From an uncultured Bacilli bacterium (GTDB lineage: Bacteria > Bacillota_I > Bacilli_A > RF39 > UBA660), in contig CAKOXW010000007.1 of assembly GCA_934130375.1 (NCBI GenBank), positions 1 to 29,121 of the forward strand: 29,121 nucleotides of DNA, in the 5' to 3' direction. A program made the translations under genes and the position numbers. Shown here in pieces: positions 7,980 through 15,368 of this stretch; the stretch's first letter is position 1, and each line of letters begins with the position of its first letter. Below the pieces are notes generated by a model. It had not been told where the DNA came from. It searched no databases and saw only the letters and a program-made list of their open reading frames with translations.

Positions 7980-8513
7980 ATGAAAAAGAAATTACTAATA
8001 TTTTTATTTTTATTATTTATTTTAGTTGGATGTTCAAAAACAACTAATACACCAAAAGGAGAAGTACAAAAGTTATTTTCTAATTATATGAATTTAAGTA
8101 GTGATGTTTTAATACAGCTTGATAATGTAATTGGTAATGAAGATTTAACTGATGATCAAAAATCTTTATATAAAGATATATTAAAAAAACAATATCAAGA
8201 TATTAAATATAAAATAAAAAATGAAGTTATAAATGAAGATAATGCAATTGTAAGTTGTGAAGTAGAAGTATATAATTTAAGAAAATCTATTGATGATGCT
8301 GATAAGTATTTAAGTGAACATAAAGATGAATTTTATGAAAATAATAAGTATAATAGTACGAAGTTTTGGGATTATAAATTAAATTTAATGAAGAATGAAG
8401 TTAGTAGAGTAAATTATACAATTGATTTTACACTTACTAAAATAGATAATGAATGGCAAATGGATGAGTTATTAGATACTGATAGACAGAAAATACATGG
8501 ACTATATAAATAG
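7980..8513 (+). CDS. Putative lipoprotein, unknown
   Basis: A 177-aa secreted protein with a lipoprotein signal peptide: positive MKKK, a hydrophobic core and the lipobox LVGC, with Cys18 as the predicted lipidated residue. The mature part is charged and mostly helical (GEVQKLFSNYMNLSSD, then repeated Lys/Asp-rich helices). It ends in VNYTIDFTLTKIDNEWQMDEL, a strand-turn-strand pattern seen in DUF5105-like and NTF2-like lipoproteins; that assignment is tentative. GGAGG about 5 nt before the ATG is a strong SD. It lies 42 nt after asnS with no terminator seen, so it could be read through from asnS. The stop lies in the terminator's 3' arm. Confidence 0.8.
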   Translation: MKKKLLIFLFLLFILVGCSKTTNTPKGEVQKLFSNYMNLSSDVLIQLDNVIGNEDLTDDQKSLYKDILKKQYQDIKYKIKNEVINEDNAIVSCEVEVYNLRKSIDDADKYLSEHKDEFYENNKYNSTKFWDYKLNLMKNEVSRVNYTIDFTLTKIDNEWQMDELLDTDRQKIHGLYK

Positions 8514-8522
8514 TCTTTTTTT
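8500..8522 (+). terminator. Terminator overlapping the lipoprotein stop codon
   Basis: GACTAT (8500-8505) / ATAGTC (8510-8515) with loop ATAA, then T-rich sequence. The TAG stop (8511-8513) is in the 3' arm. Confidence 0.7.
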
Positions 8523-8535
8523 CTTTATATAAATG

Positions 8536-8544
8536 TGCTATAAT
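8536..8544 (+). promoter_or_regulatory. Extended -10 promoter of the gene at 8569
   Basis: TGCTATAAT is an extended -10 without a recognisable -35. The start near 8551 excludes the in-frame ATG at 8533 as the initiation codon, supporting ATG 8569 with GGTGTGAT upstream. Confidence 0.55.
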
Positions 8545-8568
8545 TATTTTAGAATAGGGTGTGATATC

Positions 8569-10071
8569 ATGAATAGTATAACTTATATTTGTAATTATGT
8601 ACTTACTTATTATGAAAGTGTTAAAGAGTTTTCTAATAGTGATTTTATACTTAGTTTAGCAAAATCTATTACAGATGATATTCCAAATGTTGATTTCACA
8701 ACCGGTAATTATGACTTTTATATAGATAATTTTATTTATAGAATTATGGAACATAGAAATTCAGTTAGTTTTTCTAATTATATTAATGTTAAGAACCATG
8801 TATTTTTAGTAGTTAATTATTATAAGATATCTAATAATTTAAAAATTGATAATATAGATAATATTGTAAAATGTATTACTAATGAGATTATGAATACTAA
8901 TTCATATGAAGAAATTATAAGTGGTGATATAGATGAATATATTGAGACTTTAGTATCTACTATAAAGTTACCTAATATTAAGGAAGATGATAAGATAGAT
9001 GCAGATACTATGCCTGTATTTGACTATATAGTTAATTTCTTAAATAAGAACTCAAATGCTTATTCTTATGATGGTGATGTACTTACTATAGCCAAGGATA
9101 TAATGGATGATGCATTAAGTAGGAATATAGATAAGAGTGATATATTAAATCATAAATATGATAAAGAAATGTATTTAATAATAATTGGTTCTAGTTTTAA
9201 TTTAAGACCTTCTAATGCTTTAGTTGGTGTTGTTGATTATGTAAGAAGTTTAGTAGATAAGTATAATAGATATATGAATTTAGATAATAAAGAAACTTTA
9301 ATGCTTGATAATGCTTTAAATATTTCTTTTAGATTAGTATCAAAAGTACCTAATGTTATGGAAATATATGATGGTAATTATGATGAGTATATTATTAATG
9401 AGATTAAGAAGAGTTGTATGAAAAAGAATTCTTTAGTAACTAGTGCTAAGAATTCATATGGTATTAATCCTAATAGTTTTTCAAGTAATAATAGAAAGAT
9501 TAAGGGTACCGCTTTAGCAGCAGCAGTTTTGAGTGCTACTATTGTGTTTATGGCTAAGAATAATACGGATGAGGTTAAGTTTGATAGTTATAATTATGAA
9601 ACTATTGAAAATGAGCATGATGATGAGTTTGCTGATACTCTTAAACATATTGAGGAACAATTTTCTAAAAATGAAAATGCTTTAGAAGGAACTGGTCAAT
9701 TATGTTTTAAAAATGCTTATGATAGTGTTAATTGTGAGAAGTTTCATGCAATGGATACAATGTTTTTGTTAATTCAGCAATCTAATGTATATGATAAAAC
9801 TGAAATTGGTAGTGAGGTAGAAAATTATAGTTGTTATGCTAGATATGTTTATGATAAACTTATGAAAAATTGTTATAATTTATCTAGTAAGTATTTAGAT
9901 GCAGTTAATAATTATGATAGACAAGTTGCTAATTATAAACTTTTAAATCCTTATTATACAATTGATAAGAAAGATAGAAGTACTCTTAATAGTATGATGA
10001 AGATGTATACTGAGTATTGTAATGGTTTAGAGAATAGTTTGAATAAAACTGTGGAAGGGAAGAAGTTATAA
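8569..10071 (+). CDS. 500-aa membrane protein with N-terminal degenerate repeats, unknown
   Basis: I do not recognise this protein. Residues about 20-285 appear to hold four degenerate units of roughly 65-85 residues. Each pairs an acidic helix (SITDDIPN, CITNEIMN, DIMDDALS, ISFRLVSKVPN) with a (G)xYDxYI-like segment at about 46, 119, 185 and 269. A Ser/Asn-rich stretch leads to one membrane segment (about 313-329, GTALAAAVLSATIVFMA). A helical domain of about 170 residues with several cysteines (LCFKNAYDSVNCEKF, SCYARYVYDKLMKNCY) follows. By the positive-inside rule (NRKIK just before the TM) the repeats should be cytoplasmic and the C-terminus external. ATG 8569 has GTGAT close upstream and lies after the extended -10. 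Confidence 0.75.
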   Translation: MNSITYICNYVLTYYESVKEFSNSDFILSLAKSITDDIPNVDFTTGNYDFYIDNFIYRIMEHRNSVSFSNYINVKNHVFLVVNYYKISNNLKIDNIDNIVKCITNEIMNTNSYEEIISGDIDEYIETLVSTIKLPNIKEDDKIDADTMPVFDYIVNFLNKNSNAYSYDGDVLTIAKDIMDDALSRNIDKSDILNHKYDKEMYLIIIGSSFNLRPSNALVGVVDYVRSLVDKYNRYMNLDNKETLMLDNALNISFRLVSKVPNVMEIYDGNYDEYIINEIKKSCMKKNSLVTSAKNSYGINPNSFSSNNRKIKGTALAAAVLSATIVFMAKNNTDEVKFDSYNYETIENEHDDEFADTLKHIEEQFSKNENALEGTGQLCFKNAYDSVNCEKFHAMDTMFLLIQQSNVYDKTEIGSEVENYSCYARYVYDKLMKNCYNLSSKYLDAVNNYDRQVANYKLLNPYYTIDKKDRSTLNSMMKMYTEYCNGLENSLNKTVEGKKL

Positions 10072-10283
10072 TGTCGTATATTTTAGAAGATAATAGGGAA
10101 TATAAATTAGTTGATAGTTATACTCATAATGATATTAAGTATTTGTTATTAGTTAGTGATGATGATACCTTGTTGATTAGAAAGATTGTAAATAATAATG
10201 ATGAGGTAATATGTAGATTAGATGAGGATGAGTATGATTTAGTTTATAATAAGTTTGTACTTAAGAATTCTAAGGAGGGTTAA
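10071..10283 (+). CDS. Small DUF1292-like protein
   Basis: A 70-aa acidic protein whose strand pattern (EYKLVDSYTHNDIKYLLLVSDDDTLLIRKIVNNNDE, then LDEDEYDLVYNKF) resembles DUF1292/YrzB-type proteins of Bacillota, whose function is unknown. The ATG overlaps the preceding stop by 1 nt (TAATG), and GGAAGGG inside the upstream gene can serve as SD, so translation is coupled to the 500-aa protein. The stop lies in the terminator loop. A second, clearer DUF1292 protein is encoded at 18163. Confidence 0.7.
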   Translation: MSYILEDNREYKLVDSYTHNDIKYLLLVSDDDTLLIRKIVNNNDEVICRLDEDEYDLVYNKFVLKNSKEG

Positions 10284-10293
10284 CTTCCTTTTT
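10272..10293 (+). terminator. Terminator containing the stop of the DUF1292-like gene
   Basis: AAGGAGG (10272-10278) / CTTCCTT (10284-10290), with one G-U pair, a GTTAA loop containing the TAA stop (10281-10283), and a T-run to 10293. Confidence 0.75.
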
Positions 10294-10347
10294 GTTTTAT
10301 TTTCTTATGTGTATTCGTGGGCTTAAGTAATACTTAAATTATTTTAA

Positions 10348-10383
10348 GATAAAGTAATTTATAAAAAACTTTGTCTTTTTTTT
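10348..10383 (+). terminator. Second, intact terminator; carries left copy of the 30-bp repeat
   Basis: GATAAAGT (10348-10355) pairs with ACTTTGTC (10367-10374, one T-G pair), then nine T. No gene lies between this and the terminator at 10272-10293, so it is either a back-up terminator or ends something lost. Its 3' half is repeated exactly at 13126-13155, where the 5' arm is missing. Confidence 0.7.
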
Positions 10384-10387
10384 ATTA
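10358..10387 (+). repeat. 30-bp direct repeat, left copy
   Basis: TTTATAAAAAACTTTGTC followed by eight T and ATTA; identical to 13126-13155. It covers the loop, 3' arm and T-tract of the intact terminator. Confidence 0.85.
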
Positions 10388-10388
10388 A

Positions 10389-10512
10389 TTATTGATTTTG
10401 TTATTTTTAAAATATAAATCATATGATTTATAATGAAAAAATCTTTTTTGAACTTTTAGTTCGTGTTATTATATTTGTGTATATTATAAGCTTTAATTAT
10501 GAGGAGGAGAAA
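10389..10512 (+). promoter_or_regulatory. Regulatory region with 20-bp perfect palindrome before the XRE stub
   Basis: A perfect 20-bp palindrome (half site TATAAATCAT) spans 10413-10432. A second inverted repeat, GAACT-TTT-AGTTC, spans 10450-10462, overlapping TTGAAC (a possible -35, 10448-10453). Candidate -10 boxes lie near 10470-10485. Both resemble operator sites for a dimeric regulator; the adjacent remnant is an XRE-type regulator start. Confidence 0.45.
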
Positions 10513-10575
10513 ATGGATCAGGAAAAAATAGGAAAATTTATTAAAGAAAAAAGAGTTAACAATTTGCTAATTTAA
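10513..10575 (+). pseudogene. Truncated start of an XRE-family (HTH) regulator
   Basis: After an excellent SD (GAGGAGGA), an ATG opens MDQEKIGKFIKEKRVNN and then hits TAA after 20 codons. This is the typical N-terminus of Firmicutes XRE regulators (MDQEKIGKFIxExRKENNLTQEQ), broken before the helix-turn-helix. No continuing frame is visible in the next 70 bases, so the remainder seems deleted rather than frameshifted. A functional 20-aa leader peptide is an alternative, but the family match argues for a remnant. Confidence 0.6.
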
Positions 10576-10648
10576 TTTATCAAATTACTTGCTAATTATA
10601 TTTTTATATGATATTATCAAATCAAAGATAACATGATAGGGAGAATTT

Positions 10649-11356
10649 ATGAATAAGTATATTAAAGTTGTTTTAATTGTTATAGGTGTATTAATATGTT
10701 TTATATTAACAGGCAAATTATTGTCAAATCAAACTAGTTCAGAAAATGGTAAAAAAAAGCATGAGATAATTAGTGAGAAAATTGATAGTGATTTATTAAA
10801 GACTAAAATTGATGAGAATTATAATTTATATTATTATAAACTAAATAATGTTATATATATAGATAACAATGAAGAAGTTGAATTAAAGGATGCTTTAGCC
10901 AGTGGAAAGATTACAATTGATGATATAGTATCAAAATTAGAAAAAAAGCAGACAATTTTTGATGGAGGAACGACTATTTATAAAAATGCTGATTTTTTTA
11001 AAGAAGATATAGAATTGATTAAATGTAATACAAAAGAAGGAAACAGGGATGTTTATGTGGGTTTATCTGGCATGGGATATAGAAATAATTTTTGTAAAGA
11101 TGAAAATCAAACATTAACTAAGGTGTTTAAAGTTAAAAGTTTTGAAAAAACAAATGATAGAAATAGAATAAAGGTATTATTAAGTGATGAAGTAAATGAA
11201 GAATATGTAACATTATACAATATTTATGGTGCGATTACTTCTAATGGTTTTTACGAATTCAAATGTATGTATGACCCTGAAAAATTAGTTAGTGATGATA
11301 TAAAATCAATATTTAATAATTGTACTTTAATCGAGATTAATAAAATTACTAATTAA
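10649..11356 (+). CDS. Membrane-anchored extracytoplasmic protein, unknown
   Basis: A 235-aa protein with an N-terminal membrane anchor (about 5-26) and an external domain. The internal segment VELKDALASGKITIDDIVSKL matches, from memory, a recurring pattern in uncharacterised secreted Bacillota proteins, as does IELIKCNTKEGNRDVYVG. Four external cysteines (in IKCNT, NFCKDE, KCMYD and NNCTL) could form disulfides. There is no lipobox: the Cys in VLIC is preceded by Ile. SD GGGAG is 6 nt before the ATG. It lies inside the segment bounded by the 30-bp repeats, with the caspase-like gene downstream. No terminator is evident after it. Confidence 0.7.
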   Translation: MNKYIKVVLIVIGVLICFILTGKLLSNQTSSENGKKKHEIISEKIDSDLLKTKIDENYNLYYYKLNNVIYIDNNEEVELKDALASGKITIDDIVSKLEKKQTIFDGGTTIYKNADFFKEDIELIKCNTKEGNRDVYVGLSGMGYRNNFCKDENQTLTKVFKVKSFEKTNDRNRIKVLLSDEVNEEYVTLYNIYGAITSNGFYEFKCMYDPEKLVSDDIKSIFNNCTLIEINKITN

Positions 11357-11444
11357 TTGGATATTATATATATAAATTTAAAAATATTTTCAATGCATTT
11401 TAATAATTATATAGTTTGTTTACTATAAAACATGAAAATACTTT

Positions 11445-11469
11445 ATATATTGTATAAAATACAATATAT
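11445..11469. repeat. 11-bp perfect inverted repeat between cassette genes
   Basis: ATATATTGTAT / ATACAATATAT with an AAA loop. No T-run follows on either strand, so it is not a convincing intrinsic terminator. It could be an operator or an mRNA hairpin after the gene at 10649. Confidence 0.5.
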
Positions 11470-11505
11470 GATATTTATGATGGGATTTTGTTTTAACTCT
11501 ACTGA

Positions 11506-11571
11506 TATTACTTTATTATTCTTAAATCCTATCAGGTAAGGTGGTGTTGTCTATACGATAATAAAGTAATA
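11506..11571 (+). promoter_or_regulatory. 14-bp inverted repeat with 38-nt loop in the leader of the caspase-like gene
   Basis: TATTACTTTATTAT (11506-11519) is the exact complement of ATAATAAAGTAATA (11558-11571). The 38-nt loop is the most GC-rich stretch of this intergenic region (AGGTAAGGTGGTGTTG) and contains CCTATCAGG. It lies 29 nt before the ATG at 11601. Its function is unknown. Confidence 0.6.
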
Positions 11572-11600
11572 AACAAATATTTTAATAACAAGGAGGAAAA

Positions 11601-13013
11601 ATGAAAAAATATTTAAGTATAATGATAATGTGTATTTTGTCATTATTATTTGCAGTTAATGTTCATGCAGATAGTGCTTATAGTGTTGGATGCAAATATA
11701 CAAAAGCATCTAATTATGACGAAAACACTTCTCAATTAGTTTATGATGCAGCCAATGCTTATTATCAGGCTAATATTAATTCATATTATAATTTAGAACC
11801 AACGTATTCTTATTTAAAAAGTCAAACAAGGTTAGGCGGTTCAAGGGCATTTTTTATTGCAGGACATGCTGGTTATAATTTTATTCAACTTGCTTCTCGA
11901 GGTGTTTCTGGTTCTGAATACTGGACTGGAATACATACAGGGAGTGATGGAGACCTTAATTATGGATATACCTATGCTGGTTTAGAGAAAAGAAACATGA
12001 GTGCAACAAAAGTTATCACATTCGCAGGATGTGAGACGGACCAAATAAATAATAAATTTAGTTTGGCAAAAATAGCAGTAGGAAGGGGAGCACATGCTGC
12101 AACTGGTTGGATGTATAGAATGAACAATGAACAAAATTGGATGAGAATATATAATTATTCTCTTGGAGCAGGTTATAGCGTGTATGACTCTGCAACTAGA
12201 GCAAATAATGCATATCCAGATACAAGTACATCATTATATTGGTATATTCAGGGCAATCTTTCATCAAAAATAACATCGACAGGTACTGACACTAATAATG
12301 CATCACGTTCAGAAAAAATGAGTATGTTATTTGAAAAGGAACGTTTAATTATTTCTCAACCATTAAGCATTAAAAATAGTATAGACTATAAAATTGCTAA
12401 TAGTAAAATATCTGATTTATATGAAACTATAAGTTTTAGTGATTTATCCGTTCCACAAATAGATAATAATTTATTTTATAAAGAGTTCCCTGAATATAAA
12501 AATCAATTCAATAATTTATTCGAAACAATTAAGAAATATGACCCTACATTTAATGAGGATGATTATAAAATGATGTATAAAATTCAAGACAAAGAAAACG
12601 GAGTAGGACTTATTCAATTTGTTTATTATATTAGTGAAAAAATTCATACAAATAAAGTTTATACAATTACTTTTGATGAATATAAAGTAACTAACATTTA
12701 TTTGGGTGGTGTAAGGAAAGAAAACATAGATAATGTTAATAAAGTAGATGTGGAAAATATCAAAACAAAAATTTCTAATTTTGAAGAAAATAAAGCGGTG
12801 ATTGTAAAAAATAAAATTGAAAAATTTTACAAAAAAACACCAATTTTGAACATTGACAATTCTTTAAGCAAATTGAATTTAAGTGATAATGTAATTGATT
12901 TTGAAGAATATTATAGGTATGATTTTAATACTAATAAATTAAGTTATATTGTTGATATTACAGAAGAAATAGAAAATAATATAGATATGAGAACTAGTAT
13001 TATAGAAATATAA
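11601..13013 (+). CDS. Secreted caspase-fold (clan CD / CHAT-like) peptidase candidate
   Basis: A 470-aa protein with a Sec signal peptide (1-23, ending VHA-DS). Residues 80-170 show the layout of clan CD cysteine peptidases. A hydrophobic strand ends in A-G-H89 (FFIAGHAGYN); a second hydrophobic strand ends in A-G-C144-E-T (VITFAGCETD); after about 16 residues comes GAHAATGW, like the GA-x-x-V-x-G strand of CHAT and caspase domains. His89 and Cys144 would be the dyad. Residues about 230-470 form a second, Lys/Asn-rich region of strands and helices without a known match, possibly a prodomain or binding domain. SD AGGAGG lies 4 nt before the ATG. Family assignment is by motif only; a non-catalytic relative is possible. 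Confidence 0.6.
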   Translation: MKKYLSIMIMCILSLLFAVNVHADSAYSVGCKYTKASNYDENTSQLVYDAANAYYQANINSYYNLEPTYSYLKSQTRLGGSRAFFIAGHAGYNFIQLASRGVSGSEYWTGIHTGSDGDLNYGYTYAGLEKRNMSATKVITFAGCETDQINNKFSLAKIAVGRGAHAATGWMYRMNNEQNWMRIYNYSLGAGYSVYDSATRANNAYPDTSTSLYWYIQGNLSSKITSTGTDTNNASRSEKMSMLFEKERLIISQPLSIKNSIDYKIANSKISDLYETISFSDLSVPQIDNNLFYKEFPEYKNQFNNLFETIKKYDPTFNEDDYKMMYKIQDKENGVGLIQFVYYISEKIHTNKVYTITFDEYKVTNIYLGGVRKENIDNVNKVDVENIKTKISNFEENKAVIVKNKIEKFYKKTPILNIDNSLSKLNLSDNVIDFEEYYRYDFNTNKLSYIVDITEEIENNIDMRTSIIEI

Positions 13014-13090
13014 AATTTTAAATTATACTGATTAACTAATTTTGATTATTTGTAATGTGTGAACATGAGAAAAGAATAAATAATTAAATT

Positions 13091-13118
13091 AAGCCAATGA
13101 TAATTCGTTGGCTTTTTT
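13091..13118 (+). terminator. Terminator of the caspase-like gene
   Basis: AAGCCAATGA (13091-13100) / TCGTTGGCTT (13105-13114), 10 bp with one T-G pair, loop TAAT, then a T-run to 13118. Confidence 0.85.
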
Positions 13119-13125
13119 CATAATC

Positions 13126-13155
13126 TTTATAAAAAACTTTGTCTTTTTTTTATTA
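13126..13155 (+). repeat. 30-bp direct repeat, right copy
   Basis: Identical to 10358-10387. Here the 5' arm of the terminator hairpin is absent, so this copy cannot fold as a terminator and looks like a duplicated junction just ahead of dacF. Confidence 0.85.
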
Positions 13156-13184
13156 TTTAATAATATATTTAAATAGGTGAGTTT

Positions 13185-14246
13185 ATGAAAAAAATATTTT
13201 TATTAATCTTAATATTATTATTCCCTATAAATGCTTTCGCGTTATCTAATACTGCTGATGCGGTAATACTTATGGATGAGGATAATGGAAGAATATTGTA
13301 TGCGAAAAATATACACGAGAAACATCTTATTGCAAGTACTACTAAGATAATGACCGCAATTCTTGCAATTGACTCTGACAAATTAAATGGCACAGTAAAA
13401 GTAACTGATAAGATTTTAGAGGCATATGGTTCAAATATTTATTTATCTATTGGTGAAGAAATAAAATTAATTGATTTATTATATGGCCTAATGCTAAGAA
13501 GTGGTAATGATGCTGCACTTACTATTGCTGAATATGTCGGAGGAAGTGTTGATAATTTCGTATCAGAAATGAATAAAAAAGCACAAAGCCTTGGCATGAA
13601 AAATACCACATTTTGTAATCCCCATGGCCTTGATGAAAAATGTGAAAACATATCCACCGCATACGATATGGCACTTCTAACACGTTACGCAAATAAAAGT
13701 GAAACATACAAAAAGATTGTAGGCACAAAAAGATACACTTGTAAATCAAGTTTAAAATCATATGACTGGTATAATAAAAATAAACTTCTTTCAACCTATA
13801 AATACACAACAGGTGGTAAAACAGGTTTTACAGAAAAAGCAAGAAGAACACTTGTTACAACTGCTAGTAAAGATAATGTAAACTTAATTGTAGTTACATT
13901 AAATGACCCAAATGATTTTACTACTCATAAAGATTTATATGAATATGGTTTTAATAATTATGAAAAGTACACGATTATTAAAAAACAAGGTTTTAATTTA
14001 AAAAATGATTATTATAAAAATGTATATATAAAAAATGATATTAGTTATTTATTTAAGAAAGATGAAACTAATAATTTAATGGTTAAATATGTTATTTATA
14101 AAAAAGATAATGTTAGTGATAATGATATAGTAGGTAAAATAGAAGTATATATTAATTCTAAAATGGTAAAGACTGAGGATATATATGTAAGAGTTACTAA
14201 AGAAAAAATAAGTTTATTTAGAAGGATTTTAAATTTATTTAAATGA
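13185..14246 (+). CDS. dacF: D-alanyl-D-alanine carboxypeptidase (DacB/DacF type)
   Basis: A low-molecular-weight penicillin-binding protein (peptidase family S11) that trims the terminal D-Ala from muropeptide stems. The 353-aa product has a signal peptide (about 1-20). The three active-site motifs are S51-T-T-K54, S106-G-N108 and K212-T-G214. A C-terminal beta domain ends with a short amphipathic segment (FRRILNLFK) that probably sits on the membrane. GGTGAG lies 5 nt before the ATG. It overlaps spmA by 4 nt; the dacB-spmA-spmB order matches the B. subtilis spore-cortex operon, so a role in cortex maturation is likely (inference). The exact paralogue name is uncertain. Confidence 0.92.
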   Translation: MKKIFLLILILLFPINAFALSNTADAVILMDEDNGRILYAKNIHEKHLIASTTKIMTAILAIDSDKLNGTVKVTDKILEAYGSNIYLSIGEEIKLIDLLYGLMLRSGNDAALTIAEYVGGSVDNFVSEMNKKAQSLGMKNTTFCNPHGLDEKCENISTAYDMALLTRYANKSETYKKIVGTKRYTCKSSLKSYDWYNKNKLLSTYKYTTGGKTGFTEKARRTLVTTASKDNVNLIVVTLNDPNDFTTHKDLYEYGFNNYEKYTIIKKQGFNLKNDYYKNVYIKNDISYLFKKDETNNLMVKYVIYKKDNVSDNDIVGKIEVYINSKMVKTEDIYVRVTKEKISLFRRILNLFK

Positions 14247-14824
14247 TAAATAAGATATGGTTTTTATTTATATCAATTGGTATAGTATTTGGAATAGTAA
14301 ATAATAAAATAGATTTAATAAATACTCAAATAATTAAAAGCGCTAAAGATAGTCTAGATATTTTTCTAAATATATTCCCAACCTTAGTATTATGGGTAGG
14401 AGTAATGAATATAGTATCAGAATCTGGATTACTAATAAAAATATCTAATTTCATGTATCCTTTATTTAAGCACATATTTCCAGATATAAAAAAAGGTGAT
14501 GAAGCATTATCATATATATCAAGTGCTCTAACTGCAAACTTCCTTGGCATGTCAAATGCTGCAACTCCATTTTCAATAAAAGCAATGAAATCTTTACAAG
14601 AAATCAATACCAACAAGGAATGTGCATCTAGAAGTATGATAACTTTCCTACTTATTAATTCAACTGGTTTTGTGTTAGTTCCTACTACAGTAATAAGTCT
14701 AAGGATGATGTATAAGAGTATTGATCCTACTAAAATAATATTACCTACATTACTTACTACTTTTTTATCTACTATTATTGCAATTATATTAGATAAAATA
14801 ATAAATAGGGTGAAAAATGAATAA
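14243..14824 (+). CDS. spmA: Spore maturation protein A
   Basis: A 193-aa integral membrane protein of the nucleoside-recognition (Gate) family. It has hydrophobic helices and the conserved ALTANFLGMSNAATPF segment around residues 94-109, diagnostic for SpmA. In B. subtilis, SpmA and SpmB are needed for normal spore core dehydration and heat resistance; the transported substrate is not established. The ATG overlaps the dacF stop (ATGATAA), and the end overlaps spmB by 8 nt, so the three genes are coupled. Confidence 0.92.
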   Translation: MINKIWFLFISIGIVFGIVNNKIDLINTQIIKSAKDSLDIFLNIFPTLVLWVGVMNIVSESGLLIKISNFMYPLFKHIFPDIKKGDEALSYISSALTANFLGMSNAATPFSIKAMKSLQEINTNKECASRSMITFLLINSTGFVLVPTTVISLRMMYKSIDPTKIILPTLLTTFLSTIIAIILDKIINRVKNE

Positions 14825-15323
14825 TTATATAATACCAATAATTATATTTTTAATTGTAATTTATAGTTATAAAAAGATAAATATATATGAAGCATTTATT
14901 AAAGGTGTTAAAGAAGGTATGAGTATTTCTTTAAATTTATTTCCATCTATTTTAGCAATAATCTTTGCATCTAGAATAATAATATCTAGTGGTTTTATAG
15001 ACTTTATTTTAAACTTATTATCTCCATTATTATCAATATTAAAATTACCTAAAGAAGTTATAACCTTATCCTTCTTAAGGCCAATATCATTTAATGCTTC
15101 ACTTTCTATGATGCTAAGTGTGTACGATGAAACTGGAGTAGATTCCTATTTATCTTTTTTAGTATCTATCATACAAGGATGCATGGATACTACTTTGTAC
15201 ATAACAACTTTGTATTACGGAATTATAGGTATAAAAAAGATAAAACACTCCTTGAAATTATCACTATTTGTAAACCTTATTAGTATAATTCTTGCTATTA
15301 TTTTTGCAAAATTATTCTTTTAA
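14817..15323 (+). CDS. spmB: Spore maturation protein B
   Basis: A 168-aa partner of SpmA with the same fold class. The conserved segments GMSISLNLFPSILAI, LRPISFNASLSMM and the D-T-T-L-Y-I-T-T-LYYG helix fit SpmB. The ATG overlaps the end of spmA, and GGGTG upstream may serve as SD. It is the last gene of the dac-spmA-spmB unit; a separate promoter for rluB begins immediately after its stop. Confidence 0.92.
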   Translation: MNNYIIPIIIFLIVIYSYKKINIYEAFIKGVKEGMSISLNLFPSILAIIFASRIIISSGFIDFILNLLSPLLSILKLPKEVITLSFLRPISFNASLSMMLSVYDETGVDSYLSFLVSIIQGCMDTTLYITTLYYGIIGIKKIKHSLKLSLFVNLISIILAIIFAKLFF

Positions 15324-15364
15324 TTGCTATATTTTAAAAAATAATATATAATTTATTTGGTGAT
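15324..15364 (+). promoter_or_regulatory. Sigma-A promoter of rluB, abutting the SD
   Basis: TTGCTA (15324-15329), a 17-nt spacer, TATAAT (15347-15352), then 6 nt and GGTGAT (15359-15364). The -35 begins at the first base after the spmB stop. The implied leader is about 10 nt. Confidence 0.7.
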
Positions 15365-15368
15365 TTAC

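Noticed and set aside
8533..8568. Upstream start of the 500-aa protein at ATG 8533
   Set aside because: It overlaps the extended -10 promoter, so it would not be in the transcript.
10323..10337. Hairpin TTAAGT-AAT-ACTTAA between the two terminators
   Set aside because: The stem is short and fully A/T-rich apart from two G-C pairs, with no T-run; it is compatible with chance.
13098..13126. Possible sigma-E promoter (GATAATT-N14-CATAATCT) upstream of dacF
   Set aside because: The boxes lie in and just after the terminator hairpin of the caspase-like gene, on the cassette side of the repeat, and the -35 is poor. I cannot separate it from AT-rich chance matches.
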